Shown: positions 8,306 through 16,134 of the stretch, piece by piece | How the letters are laid out: the number at the start of each line of letters is the position of its first letter | How positions within the stretch are numbered: the first letter of the stretch is position 1 | Translations under genes and position numbers: made by a program | Origin: JAZREA01 sp045660545 | GTDB lineage: Bacteria > Bacillota > Clostridia > Monoglobales > Firm-18 | Assembly (NCBI GenBank): GCA_045660545.1 | Contig: JAZREA010000007.1 | Span: 1-48,592 of the forward strand | DNA: 48,592 nucleotides | Direction: 5' to 3' | The notes under the pieces: generated by a model | Databases searched by the model: none | What the model was told of the DNA's origin: nothing | Seen by the model: only the letters and a program-made list of their open reading frames with translations

Positions 8306-11218
8306 GTGAAAAAAATTGCACAAGTGTTATCTATAATTATTGTAATAACAATGCTTCTTGGGACGCTTCCCGTTTCGGCGGATTTTGCTGACGTTTCAAT
8401 GAGCAGCCCGTATTATCTGCCGGTAAATGTGCTAAACGCATTTGGTATAATTAACGGTTATGATGACGGTATTAATTTCGGACCCGAAAACGACGTTACC
8501 AGAGCGGAGTTCTCCGCTATGCTGATGCGTGCGCTCGCTTCGGGCGGAATAGGAAGTCCTGACCCTGCGGGCACGCCGTTTACTGACCTTGGCGGTGCTA
8601 CATGGGCAATCAGCGACATCAGAACAGCATACGACCTTAAAATCGTAAACGGTACAAGCGAGACTACTTTCTCGCCGCTTGATAACGTTACATACGAGCA
8701 GGCGCTTAAAATGATAGTTTGCGCACTAAACTACGGTGCTCAGGCTGACGACGCCAAGGCTTCGGCGGAAACAATTCAGGGAATTGCTTTGCCGTGGTAC
8801 TACGGCTATATGCAGGTTGCTAACAGCCTTAAGCTTACTGACGGTATCTCCGTTGTTTTGGGCGTTGGCGCAAAGAGATGGGAAATCGCACAGATGATTT
8901 ACAACGCTCTTGAAGTAGAAATGCTCGACAAGGTTACTATGGCTGACGGTTCAGTTATGTACACCAAGTCCGAGAAAACACTCTTGGAATCCAAGCTTGG
9001 TTACATTAAGTCACGCGGTGAAATTTATGCTGACGGAACAAACACAATCGCTCCTGACGGCAAGACTGCCCGCGACGGCTACGCGTTGATTCGCGACGTT
9101 GTTGACAACACTGTTTATACCTTTGCAAAGGGCAAGGTTTCCCTAAGCGGACTTCTCGGTAAGAGCGCAGACTATTACTACAAGAAGGACAACCTTGGCA
9201 ACAAGACTTTGGTTGCTGTTCTTTCCACTTCCGAAGGAACAGACTCGATTGTTATAAGTGCAGACAACATTGTTAACGTAACAGGCTCAAAGGCGTCAGG
9301 ATTTACTGTTAAATATTACGAGACTGCTACCTCATTAAGACCTAAAACCGCAACGATAGAACCTAATGCCACATTCTCTTTCAACGGCAAAGTTGAGCAA
9401 GATCCGGCGTTGCCAAGTGCAACAGACTTACAGATTGAAAACGGCACTATAGAGCTTATTCAGGCAGGAAGCGGAATTACAAAAGTTAACGTAGAAATGT
9501 ATGAAACATACGTTGTAAGGTCTGTTAACACAAACAGCAAATCCATTATTGACGTTAACAGAACTTCTGCAGATGACAACGTGCTTACAATCGACGACAC
9601 AGATTCGACAAAGAGCATTACTATTAAAAACCTTTCCGGTTCTGCAATGACACTTTCAAACATTATGCCCAACCACGTTCTTAGCGTAAGAAGAGGATCC
9701 GGAAACGCAGGAAGAGAAACTATCGACATCACCGTTTCCAACAAAAACGCAAGCGGCACTTTAAAAGAGCTTGACATTTCGGGCAGAAGGATGAATATCG
9801 GCGGAACAGACTATAAGATTTCAACCTATCTTGTTAAATACGGAAGATCTGTACTTAACGCACTTACAATAGGCGACAACTACAAGTGCTACCTCGACAA
9901 GGACGGAAGCGTTGCATATCTTACAAAGACCGAAAGCACATCAATGTACTACGGATACCTTGCAGATGCAATACCGGAAGCGACTAACTCGGTAGGCTTT
10001 GAGCTTATTTCTTCCAAGTCTTCAACCGTTGGCTCGGTTTACTACCTGTCAGCATCAAAGGTTAAGATAGACGGAACAGTGTATTCTTCAAAGGACGACA
10101 TTTTAGAAGCTCTTGAAAGAGGCGTAAACGTATACGACGAAGGCGGAAACAAGGTGACAAACCTTGACGGCCACGCAAGCTTATATTCTCAGTTTATAAG
10201 ATACACTGTTAACTCGGCGGGCGAAATCAGCGCTATCGAAACTGCATATGTAGGCGAAAACGAAGACCCGACCGACGAAACTTTGATGCAGTCTTACTCG
10301 GTTACAAGAAAGACCGGAAACATAATGACATATAAGTCATCCAACTACGACTTTATCGGCAACCCAAGCACAGAAAAGTTCAGGGTATCATCTACTACAC
10401 AGGTGTTTGTTATACCGGAGGATCGTTCGGACTATGACTTGTACGGAAGAAAGAACATCAGTTACTTTAAAGACGGAAGAAACTATGTAATAGAGGCGTA
10501 CGGCGTAACGGGTACACTTCACGTTGCGTCCGCAGTTGTTGTGTATGAAGAGCAGGGCGCTATGGAAGAAATAGACAGCACAACACCGCTCTTTATTATC
10601 AAGTCGGTAAGACAGGGACTTAATCCGGATGACGATGAGGAAGAATGCGATATAGTTACAGGCTATCAGATTTCTACTTCCGGTACGGTTACAGAGAAGA
10701 CATATTATACAGACGAGCTCGGTTTGATTTACGACAACTACCGTTCGGGTGATGTAATAGTATTTACAACCAACAGCAAGGGACAAATCTCACGCGGAGC
10801 CGGCGGACTCAGAACTTTGGACATTAAGTTCTCGCCAAGAGACTTTGAAGGCGGAGACTGGGGAGAAGGCGCGACTTATGTAGATAATGTAAAATACTCT
10901 CACGTATACGCAGGCTTGATGCTTGGCTCGGCTATAGACTCTACCACACAGATGTTTGACTTGGCGTTGGTAGACGATGCGTTAGACTGTTTAACAGCAG
11001 AAGCTAAGTCGTTTACAACTACCGCCAACACAACGTTCTTTACTTACGATGATGGTGAAGATGTAAAAGATGCAGACAGAGTTGTAAATCAGGGAACAAA
11101 CTTTGATTTGGCTTACGCTAATGCGTTTGACCCTGAAAATCCGGAATTGTCTGCTCCTTCCAAGGTATTTGTATATAAGTACGCAGACAGAGTAAGAATG
11201 GTATATGTAATAAAATAA
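8306..11218 (+). CDS. Exported protein with three N-terminal SLH domains
   Basis: 970 residues from GTG at 8306, which has AGGAGGG 7 nt upstream; a TTG at 8288 in the same frame lies inside that ribosome site and is rejected. The signal peptide is MKKIAQVLSIIIVITMLLGTLPVSA by eye, given here in parts: MKKIAQVLS, IIIVITMLLG, TLPVSA. Three SLH domains follow: one opening FADVSMSSPYYLPVNVL, a second opening FTDLGGATWAISDIRTAYDL, and a more divergent third ending at about residue 205. The remaining roughly 760 residues are beta-rich, with repeated YYGYLADA/YYGYMQV-like segments, and I do not recognise them. N-terminal SLH triplets are typical of S-layer and S-layer-associated proteins bound to the cell wall. 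The gene has its own promoter and a strong terminator, consistent with an abundant surface protein. Function beyond wall attachment is unknown. Confidence 0.82.
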   Translation: MKKIAQVLSIIIVITMLLGTLPVSADFADVSMSSPYYLPVNVLNAFGIINGYDDGINFGPENDVTRAEFSAMLMRALASGGIGSPDPAGTPFTDLGGATWAISDIRTAYDLKIVNGTSETTFSPLDNVTYEQALKMIVCALNYGAQADDAKASAETIQGIALPWYYGYMQVANSLKLTDGISVVLGVGAKRWEIAQMIYNALEVEMLDKVTMADGSVMYTKSEKTLLESKLGYIKSRGEIYADGTNTIAPDGKTARDGYALIRDVVDNTVYTFAKGKVSLSGLLGKSADYYYKKDNLGNKTLVAVLSTSEGTDSIVISADNIVNVTGSKASGFTVKYYETATSLRPKTATIEPNATFSFNGKVEQDPALPSATDLQIENGTIELIQAGSGITKVNVEMYETYVVRSVNTNSKSIIDVNRTSADDNVLTIDDTDSTKSITIKNLSGSAMTLSNIMPNHVLSVRRGSGNAGRETIDITVSNKNASGTLKELDISGRRMNIGGTDYKISTYLVKYGRSVLNALTIGDNYKCYLDKDGSVAYLTKTESTSMYYGYLADAIPEATNSVGFELISSKSSTVGSVYYLSASKVKIDGTVYSSKDDILEALERGVNVYDEGGNKVTNLDGHASLYSQFIRYTVNSAGEISAIETAYVGENEDPTDETLMQSYSVTRKTGNIMTYKSSNYDFIGNPSTEKFRVSSTTQVFVIPEDRSDYDLYGRKNISYFKDGRNYVIEAYGVTGTLHVASAVVVYEEQGAMEEIDSTTPLFIIKSVRQGLNPDDDEEECDIVTGYQISTSGTVTEKTYYTDELGLIYDNYRSGDVIVFTTNSKGQISRGAGGLRTLDIKFSPRDFEGGDWGEGATYVDNVKYSHVYAGLMLGSAIDSTTQMFDLALVDDALDCLTAEAKSFTTTANTTFFTYDDGEDVKDADRVVNQGTNFDLAYANAFDPENPELSAPSKVFVYKYADRVRMVYVIK

Positions 11219-11232
11219 GTTAGTTCTTTAAG

Positions 11233-11265
11233 GTGCGGAGGAGAAATCCTCCGCACTTTGTTTTT
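11233..11265 (+). terminator. Terminator after the SLH-protein gene
   Basis: GTGCGGAGGA and TCCTCCGCAC form a 10-bp stem around GAAA, followed by TTTGTTTTT. Confidence 0.9.
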
Positions 11266-11323
11266 CATAAAACGGCAAAACTTTGTGGATTTTTGCCGAA
11301 AAATGAAAAAATCAAAAAACATA

Positions 11324-11352
11324 TTGCAACTTTTCGGTTAATATGGTAAAAT
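11324..11352 (+). promoter_or_regulatory. Promoter of the amino acid ABC transporter operon
   Basis: TTGCAA and TAAAAT with a 17-nt spacer, about 35 nt upstream of the binding-protein ATG. Confidence 0.65.
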
Positions 11353-11386
11353 AGGGATATATTATTTTGATGAGGAGAGATTATTA

Positions 11387-12196
11387 ATGAAAAAGTTTTT
11401 ATGTTTGGCACTTGCTTTGGTTATGTGCCTTGGCTTTGCAGCTTGCGGTAATGGAGAAAAGGCTGTTTCTCTCGCTGCTAAAACAAGCACAATGAGCGCA
11501 GAGCTTACAGAAGCATATGCAAAGGAATTTGGCTTTGACGTTGTTTACTACGAGGATTCCCCAACAATGTATCAGGCAGTTATCAACGAGACAAACGCAG
11601 CTTGCTTTGAAGACCGTTCAGTTATCGGTTGGGCTATAAAGGAAGAGGGCCTTGCTCTTAAAACAGTTGGCGAAATCGAAAACCCTGCCCAGTACGGCTT
11701 TGCTGTTAAAAAGGGCGAAAACGCTGACTTGATTAAGATGTTCAACGCAGGTCTTGCTAATATTAAGGCAAGCGGCGAATACGACGAAATTCTTAAAAAG
11801 TACGGTTACGGCGAAGTTACATACAAAGACGAAGCAGCTACAAGAGTTGAAAGTGGCGTAACACCTTCTAAGACTTACATTATCTATTCTGACAACGCTT
11901 TTGCTCCGTTTGAGTTTTTGGACACAGCTACAAACCAGTACACAGGCGTAGACATGGACATCTTGGCTGCTGTTGCTAAGGACCAGGGCTTTGCTTATGA
12001 GCTTAAGAACGAAGGCTTTGACGCATCTATGGGCGCTGTACAGTCTGGTCAGGCTGACGGTATGATTGCAGGTATGACAATCACAGATGCAAGAAAAGAA
12101 ACTTTCGACTTCTCTGACGGTTACTTTGAAGACGGCCAGATTATGGTAGTTGGTGCTAACAGCAACATTACTTCAATTAAAGATTTGGCAAAATAA
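11387..12196 (+). CDS. Family 3 amino acid-binding lipoprotein with its two halves in swapped order
   Basis: 269 residues. A lipoprotein signal ends in GFAAC (Cys20). Residues about 26-145 match what is normally the second half of a polar amino acid-binding protein: lobe 2 from VSLAAKTSTMSAELTEAY, through NPAQYGFAVKKGENADLIK, to the usual C-terminal helix ANIKASGEYDEILKKYG. After a linker (about 146-158), residues 159-269 match the normal first half: YIIYSDNAFAPFEFLD, YTGVDMDILAAVAKDQGF, ADGMIAGMTITDARKETFDFS, YFEDGQIMVV, and the hinge end SITSIKDLAK-like terminus followed directly by stop. The two breaks fall at the same place in the fold, so nearly every element of one domain is present once, in permuted order. 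It could still fold and bind an amino acid for the permease below, or be a deletion remnant of a tandem two-domain protein. The start is ATG with GAGGAGAG upstream. Confidence 0.85.
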   Translation: MKKFLCLALALVMCLGFAACGNGEKAVSLAAKTSTMSAELTEAYAKEFGFDVVYYEDSPTMYQAVINETNAACFEDRSVIGWAIKEEGLALKTVGEIENPAQYGFAVKKGENADLIKMFNAGLANIKASGEYDEILKKYGYGEVTYKDEAATRVESGVTPSKTYIIYSDNAFAPFEFLDTATNQYTGVDMDILAAVAKDQGFAYELKNEGFDASMGAVQSGQADGMIAGMTITDARKETFDFSDGYFEDGQIMVVGANSNITSIKDLAK

Positions 12197-12221
12197 TATC
12201 AGCAAAAATTAATTATCTTTA

Positions 12222-12267
12222 TTCAGTATGGCGGGGAGAAACGCCCTGCCATACTGAAAATATTTTT
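12222..12267 (+). terminator. Hairpin between binding protein and permease genes
   Basis: TTCAGTATGGC and GCCATACTGAA pair, with further GC pairs inside, followed by AATATTTTTA. As is common in importer operons, it probably acts as a leaky terminator or 3' stabiliser that keeps binding protein above permease and ATPase. Confidence 0.75.
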
Positions 12268-12275
12268 ATGTTAGA

Positions 12276-12980
12276 GTGAAGTATATGGATTTTATCAGGA
12301 CTATAACCGAATCAACACCGCTTCTTTTAGAGGGAATTAAGCTTACGGTGTTAATATCGATTCTTTCTTTGGCAATAGGTATGCTAATAGGCTTTTTGGC
12401 CTGTATTATGGGCATGGCGAAAAACCCTGTCCCAAGAGCCATTTCCGCAGTTTATGTGTGGATAATCAGAGGAACACCGATGATTGTTCAGGCCTTTATT
12501 GTGTACTTTGGAATGCCGCAGCTTATACAGATTTTCAAGCCGGATTTCAGGATAGACGCGTTTGCTGCCGGGCTTATTACCCTTAGCCTTAATGCCGGTG
12601 CTTATCTTTCGGAGATTTTCCGCGGAGGCATCTCGGCTGTTAACAAGGGCCAGACGGAAGCCGCACGAAGCCTTGGCCTTAGCAAGACCAGAACCATGAT
12701 AAAGGTTGTTCTGCCGCAGGCTATTAAGGTCGCTATCCCTTCGATGGTAAACCAGTTTATAATTACTGTTAAGGACACATCTATCCTTTCGGTAATCGGC
12801 CTTGCGGATATCGTTAACAAGGCAAAGGTCTATGTCGGAAAGTCGTATCAGTTTTTTGCCACATATATTCTTGTGGCAGCCTACTATTTAATTGTCATAT
12901 CTATCCTTATGATAGTATCAAAATATTTGGAGAAGAAGATTAATTATGAAAGAAAAGGTAATAGTAAAGAACTTGCATAA
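12276..12980 (+). CDS. Polar amino acid ABC transporter, permease subunit (HisM/GlnP family)
   Basis: 234 residues from GTG, or 231 from ATG at 12285; no strong ribosome site separates the two. Hydrophobic segments suggest about five membrane spans. The EAA-type cytoplasmic loop that contacts the ATPase is clear: EAARSLGLSKTRTMIKVVLPQAIKVAIPS. The N-terminal start of the domain, LLEGIKLTVLISILSLAIG, and RGTPMIVQ are typical of the family. It forms the membrane channel for a polar amino acid, with the lipoprotein upstream and the ATPase downstream. Its 3' end overlaps the ATPase gene by 35 bp, so the two are probably translationally coupled. Confidence 0.93.
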   Translation: MKYMDFIRTITESTPLLLEGIKLTVLISILSLAIGMLIGFLACIMGMAKNPVPRAISAVYVWIIRGTPMIVQAFIVYFGMPQLIQIFKPDFRIDAFAAGLITLSLNAGAYLSEIFRGGISAVNKGQTEAARSLGLSKTRTMIKVVLPQAIKVAIPSMVNQFIITVKDTSILSVIGLADIVNKAKVYVGKSYQFFATYILVAAYYLIVISILMIVSKYLEKKINYERKGNSKELA

Positions 12981-13677
12981 GCACTTTCATAAATTGGAGG
13001 TTTTAAACGGAATTGACCTCGAAATTTATGAAGGAGAGGTTGTGTGCATAATCGGCCCGTCCGGTTCCGGTAAGTCTACTTTGCTTCGTTGTATAAACAG
13101 GCTTGAAGAGCCTACGGACGGAACTGTTATAGTAGATGGTTGGGATATAACTAACAAAAAGACCGATATTAATAAGGTAAGAGAAAATATCGGCATGGTT
13201 TTCCAGAACTTTAATTTGTTTTCGCACCTTACTATCGAAAAGAACATTATGCTCGCACCTGTTGATTTAAAGAAGATGACCAAGGAAGAGGCGTCCCAAA
13301 AGGCCAAGGACCTTTTAAAAAGGGTTGGTCTGGAAGACAAGCTGCACAGCTATCCGCATCAGCTATCAGGCGGACAGCAACAGAGAGTAGCTATTGCCAG
13401 AGCCCTGGCTATGAACCCGGACATTATGCTTTTCGACGAGCCTACTTCTGCGCTTGACCCGGAGATGGTCGGAGAGGTTCTGACCGTTATGCGCGAGCTT
13501 GCAGACCAGGGAATGACTATGGTGTGCGTTACTCACGAAATGGGCTTTGCAAAAGAGGTTGCTGACAGAGTTATATTCATAGATGACGGCGTTATTTTGG
13601 AACAGGGAACGCCCGAGGAAGTGTTTGGCAGCCCCAAACATCCTCGAACAATAGATTTTTTAAACAAGGTTTTGTAA
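12946..13677 (+). CDS. Polar amino acid ABC transporter, ATPase subunit (GlnQ family)
   Basis: 243 residues. Walker A GPSGSGKST (about 37-45), Q-loop VFQNFNLF, signature LSGGQQQRVAIARAL, Walker B IMLFDEP, D-loop SALDP and switch His in VCVTHEMGFA are all intact. It powers import through the permease encoded immediately upstream, with which it overlaps. The ligand is a polar amino acid by family; which one cannot be told. The start is ATG with GGAGAAG upstream. A terminator follows. Confidence 0.95.
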   Translation: MKEKVIVKNLHKHFHKLEVLNGIDLEIYEGEVVCIIGPSGSGKSTLLRCINRLEEPTDGTVIVDGWDITNKKTDINKVRENIGMVFQNFNLFSHLTIEKNIMLAPVDLKKMTKEEASQKAKDLLKRVGLEDKLHSYPHQLSGGQQQRVAIARALAMNPDIMLFDEPTSALDPEMVGEVLTVMRELADQGMTMVCVTHEMGFAKEVADRVIFIDDGVILEQGTPEEVFGSPKHPRTIDFLNKVL

Positions 13678-13680
13678 TAT

Positions 13681-13716
13681 AAAGCGTATCATTTTTATGA
13701 TGCGCTTTATTTTTTA
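13681..13716 (+). terminator. Terminator of the ABC transporter operon
   Basis: AAAGCGTATCAT and ATGATGCGCTTT pair with one G-T wobble, followed by ATTTTTTATAAA. Confidence 0.85.
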
Positions 13717-13827
13717 TAAAAAATAGTGCTTTAAGGGAATAAAAACCACAATATATAGGCCATAAATTACCATATTTTGGATGAAATATTACAATTTTGT
13801 TACAAATGAAAAAAACGCGAAAAACCC

Positions 13828-13856
13828 TTGATTTTATTGAATTTGTGTAGTATAAT
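13828..13856 (+). promoter_or_regulatory. Main promoter of the ribosomal protein superoperon
   Basis: TTGATT and a consensus TATAAT with a 17-nt spacer, about 270 nt upstream of rpsJ. An AT-rich stretch with A-tracts lies just upstream. It is the only strong promoter seen before the operon. Confidence 0.8.
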
Positions 13857-14127
13857 GAGTCAGTGTGATATGACAAAACGATGATGCGGGAGGTTGCCGA
13901 TTTTTAGAAAAAGTCGGGTTTTTTCGCGGAGATTGTCCAGTTTTTAAAGCCGGGCGCCAATCACAACTACGTTTAAAATGTCTTGCCCCAAACGCCATTT
14001 TTGGGCGGGATTATGCTGAATTTTAAGTAGTTTTATGCCCAGTTTTCTACCACAGGCGGAATCTGGGTTTTTAAAATGGCCCACTCGATACGCCCGGGTG
14101 AGTGTTAGAATTAAGGAGGAAAAAACA
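13857..14127 (+). promoter_or_regulatory. Structured 5' leader of the S10 operon
   Basis: About 270 nt without a gene. It opens with GATGATGCGGGAGGTTGCC, followed by a stem CCGATTTT/AAAGTCGG and six Ts (13898-13924), which reads as an intrinsic terminator or attenuator. Further stems are CGCC(ATTTTT)GGGCG near 13994 and CCCAG/CTGGG near 14039-14070. A conserved S10-operon leader RNA has been described in Clostridia and relatives, and this leader is in the right place for it; membership is inference. In many bacteria a protein of this operon represses it through the leader. Confidence 0.6.
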
Positions 14128-14442
14128 ATGGCAGCAGTAAAAGAAAAAATCAGAATTATCTTAAAGGCGTATGACCACGTTTTAATCGACCAGTCGGCTG
14201 AAAAGATCGTGGAAGCGGCAAAGAGAACGGGTGCAACCGTTTCAGGCCCTATTCCATTGCCTACAAAGAAGGAAATCATTACAATTCTTCGTGCGGTACA
14301 CAAGTACAAAGATTCTCGTGAACAGTTCGAAGTAAGAACTCATAAAAGAGTTATCGATATCCTTACACCGTCTCAGAAAACAGTTGAGACATTAATGAGA
14401 TTGGACTTGCCTGCAGGCGTTGATATAGATATTAAGCTTTAA
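14128..14442 (+). CDS. rpsJ: 30S ribosomal protein S10
   Basis: 104 residues from ATG at 14128, with AAGGAGG 8 nt upstream. The full S10 fold is present: IRIILKAYDHVLID, the GPIPLPTKK loop, and the HKRVIDI and LDLPAGVDIDIKL strands. S10 sits in the head of the 30S subunit and also serves as NusE in antitermination. It is the first gene of the S10 cluster, directly after the structured leader. Confidence 0.97.
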   Translation: MAAVKEKIRIILKAYDHVLIDQSAEKIVEAAKRTGATVSGPIPLPTKKEIITILRAVHKYKDSREQFEVRTHKRVIDILTPSQKTVETLMRLDLPAGVDIDIKL

Positions 14443-14472
14443 TATCTCAGACGCTGGCGGGACTTAGGTCAT

Positions 14473-14494
14473 GTTTGCGGCAATAGCCGTAAAC
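14473..14494 (+). other. Hairpin between rpsJ and rplC
   Basis: GTTTGCGGC and GCCGTAAAC form a 9-bp stem with one G-T pair around AATA, in an 80-nt gap that is long for this cluster. No T-tract follows, so it is more likely a processing or regulatory stem than a terminator. Confidence 0.5.
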
Positions 14495-14522
14495 CAATAA
14501 CCATATAGAAAGGAAGAGTAGT

Positions 14523-15158
14523 ATGCAAAAAGCAATCTTGGCTAAGAAACTGGGAATGACTCAGATTTTCGACGAGTCCGGTAAAGTAATACCGGTTACA
14601 GTTATCGAAGCCGGACCAAACGCTGTTGTTCAGAAGAAAACAGTGGAAAACGACGGTTATGATGCCGTACAGGTTGGGTTTGTTGACTTAAAGGAAAAGA
14701 AGACAAACAAGCCAACAAAAGGACACTTTGCAAAAGCAGGTGTTACACCTAAGAAATTTGTCAGAGAGTTCAGACTTGACGATGTTTCTGCGTTTAACGT
14801 AGGTGACGAAATTAAGGCTGACATCTTTGCTGCCGGAGACAAGGTAGACGTTGCCGGTATTTCAAAGGGTAAAGGTTACGCAGGTACAATTAAAAGATGG
14901 GGACAGCACAGAGGACCTATGACTCACGGTTCAGGTTATCACAGAGGACCTGGTTCAATGGGTATGTGTTCAGACCCGGGTCGTGTGTTCAAGGGTAAGA
15001 GATTGCCGGGACACATGGGTGTAGACAAAGTTACAATACAGAACCTTGCAGTGGTTAGAGTAGACGCTGATAAGAACATCATTCTTATCAAAGGCGGCTT
15101 GCCCGGACCAAAAGGCGGTCTTTTAATGGTTAAAAATACGGTTAAAGGCCGTAAGTAG
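14523..15158 (+). CDS. rplC: 50S ribosomal protein L3
   Basis: 211 residues, the usual length. MQKAILAKKLGMTQIF at the start, and the central extension with GQHRGPMTHGSGYHRGPGSMG that reaches toward the peptidyl transferase centre, identify L3. It is an early 23S rRNA assembly protein. The start is ATG behind GGAAGAG. The next gene, rplD, begins 20 nt downstream. Confidence 0.97.
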   Translation: MQKAILAKKLGMTQIFDESGKVIPVTVIEAGPNAVVQKKTVENDGYDAVQVGFVDLKEKKTNKPTKGHFAKAGVTPKKFVREFRLDDVSAFNVGDEIKADIFAAGDKVDVAGISKGKGYAGTIKRWGQHRGPMTHGSGYHRGPGSMGMCSDPGRVFKGKRLPGHMGVDKVTIQNLAVVRVDADKNIILIKGGLPGPKGGLLMVKNTVKGRK

Positions 15159-15178
15159 TCGGGAAGGAGGAAAATAAA

Positions 15179-15799
15179 GTGCCAAAAACAGCAGTATATA
15201 ACATAAAAGCTGAAAAGGTTGGCGATATCAAACTTAGCGACGCTATATTTGGTATAGAAGCTAACAAAGAAGCTATGCACACAATGGTTGTTAATTATCT
15301 TGCAAACCAAAGACAAGGAACTCAGAGCACAAAGACACGTACAGAAGTACGCGGCGGCGGCAGAAAGCCTTGGAGACAAAAGGGTACAGGTCGTGCAAGA
15401 CAGGGCAGCATCCGTGCTCCACAGTGGACCGGCGGTGGTGTTGCTTTGGGACCGAAGCCAAGAAGCTATCGCTTTACAGTAAACAAGAAGCTTCGTAGAT
15501 TGGCGTTTAAATCCGCTCTTTCTACAAAGGTGGCTGAAAAGTCAATAATCGTTTTAGACGAATTGAAGCTCGATTCGTTCAAGACTAAGGAAATGGCAGC
15601 AATTCTTAAGGCGTTCAACGTTGAAAGCGCATTGCTCGTTACAGCAGGCAAGGACGAAAACGTAGTAAGAAGCGCAGCTAACATTCCCGGAATTAAGACA
15701 TCAATGGCAACAAACCTTAACGTATACGATGTATTAAAGCATGAAAAGTTCATCGTTACTAAGGAAGCCGTTTCTAAAATTGAGGAGGTGTATGCATAA
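15179..15799 (+). CDS. rplD: 50S ribosomal protein L4
   Basis: 206 residues from GTG, with GGAAGGAGG 10 nt upstream. The extended loop with TRTEVRGGGRKPWRQKGTGRARQGSIR lines the peptide exit tunnel, and GPKPRSYRF is conserved. In Escherichia coli L4 is the autogenous repressor of this operon; whether it is here is unknown. The stop overlaps the rplW start by one base (TAATG). Confidence 0.97.
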   Translation: MPKTAVYNIKAEKVGDIKLSDAIFGIEANKEAMHTMVVNYLANQRQGTQSTKTRTEVRGGGRKPWRQKGTGRARQGSIRAPQWTGGGVALGPKPRSYRFTVNKKLRRLAFKSALSTKVAEKSIIVLDELKLDSFKTKEMAAILKAFNVESALLVTAGKDENVVRSAANIPGIKTSMATNLNVYDVLKHEKFIVTKEAVSKIEEVYA

Positions 15800-16095
15800 T
15801 GGCTAAGACAGCTTATGATATCATTCGCAAGCCAATCATTACTGAAAAGTCAATGAATGCAACAGCTGAAAAGAAGTACACCTTTAAAGTAGACGTAGAC
15901 GCTAACAAAATCGAAATCAAAAAAGCAGTAGAAGAGATTTTCGGCGTAAAGGTTGAGAAGGTTAACACAATTAACGTTCTTGGCAAGTTTAAGAGAATGG
16001 GTGTACACGTTGGAAAACGTGCTGACTGGAAAAAGGCGATTGTTAAGCTTACAGAAGACAGTAAGACAATCGAATTCTTTGATGGAATGAACTAA
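15799..16095 (+). CDS. rplW: 50S ribosomal protein L23
   Basis: 98 residues. DIIRKPIITEKSM and FGVKVEKVNTINVLGK are typical. L23 sits at the tunnel exit and docks trigger factor and the signal recognition particle. It is coupled to rplD by the one-base overlap, and GAGGAGGTG inside rplD provides its ribosome site. Confidence 0.96.
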   Translation: MAKTAYDIIRKPIITEKSMNATAEKKYTFKVDVDANKIEIKKAVEEIFGVKVEKVNTINVLGKFKRMGVHVGKRADWKKAIVKLTEDSKTIEFFDGMN

Positions 16096-16134
16096 TCCGG
16101 TCGTTACTCAAAAACTTAAAAAGGAGTGAAAACA

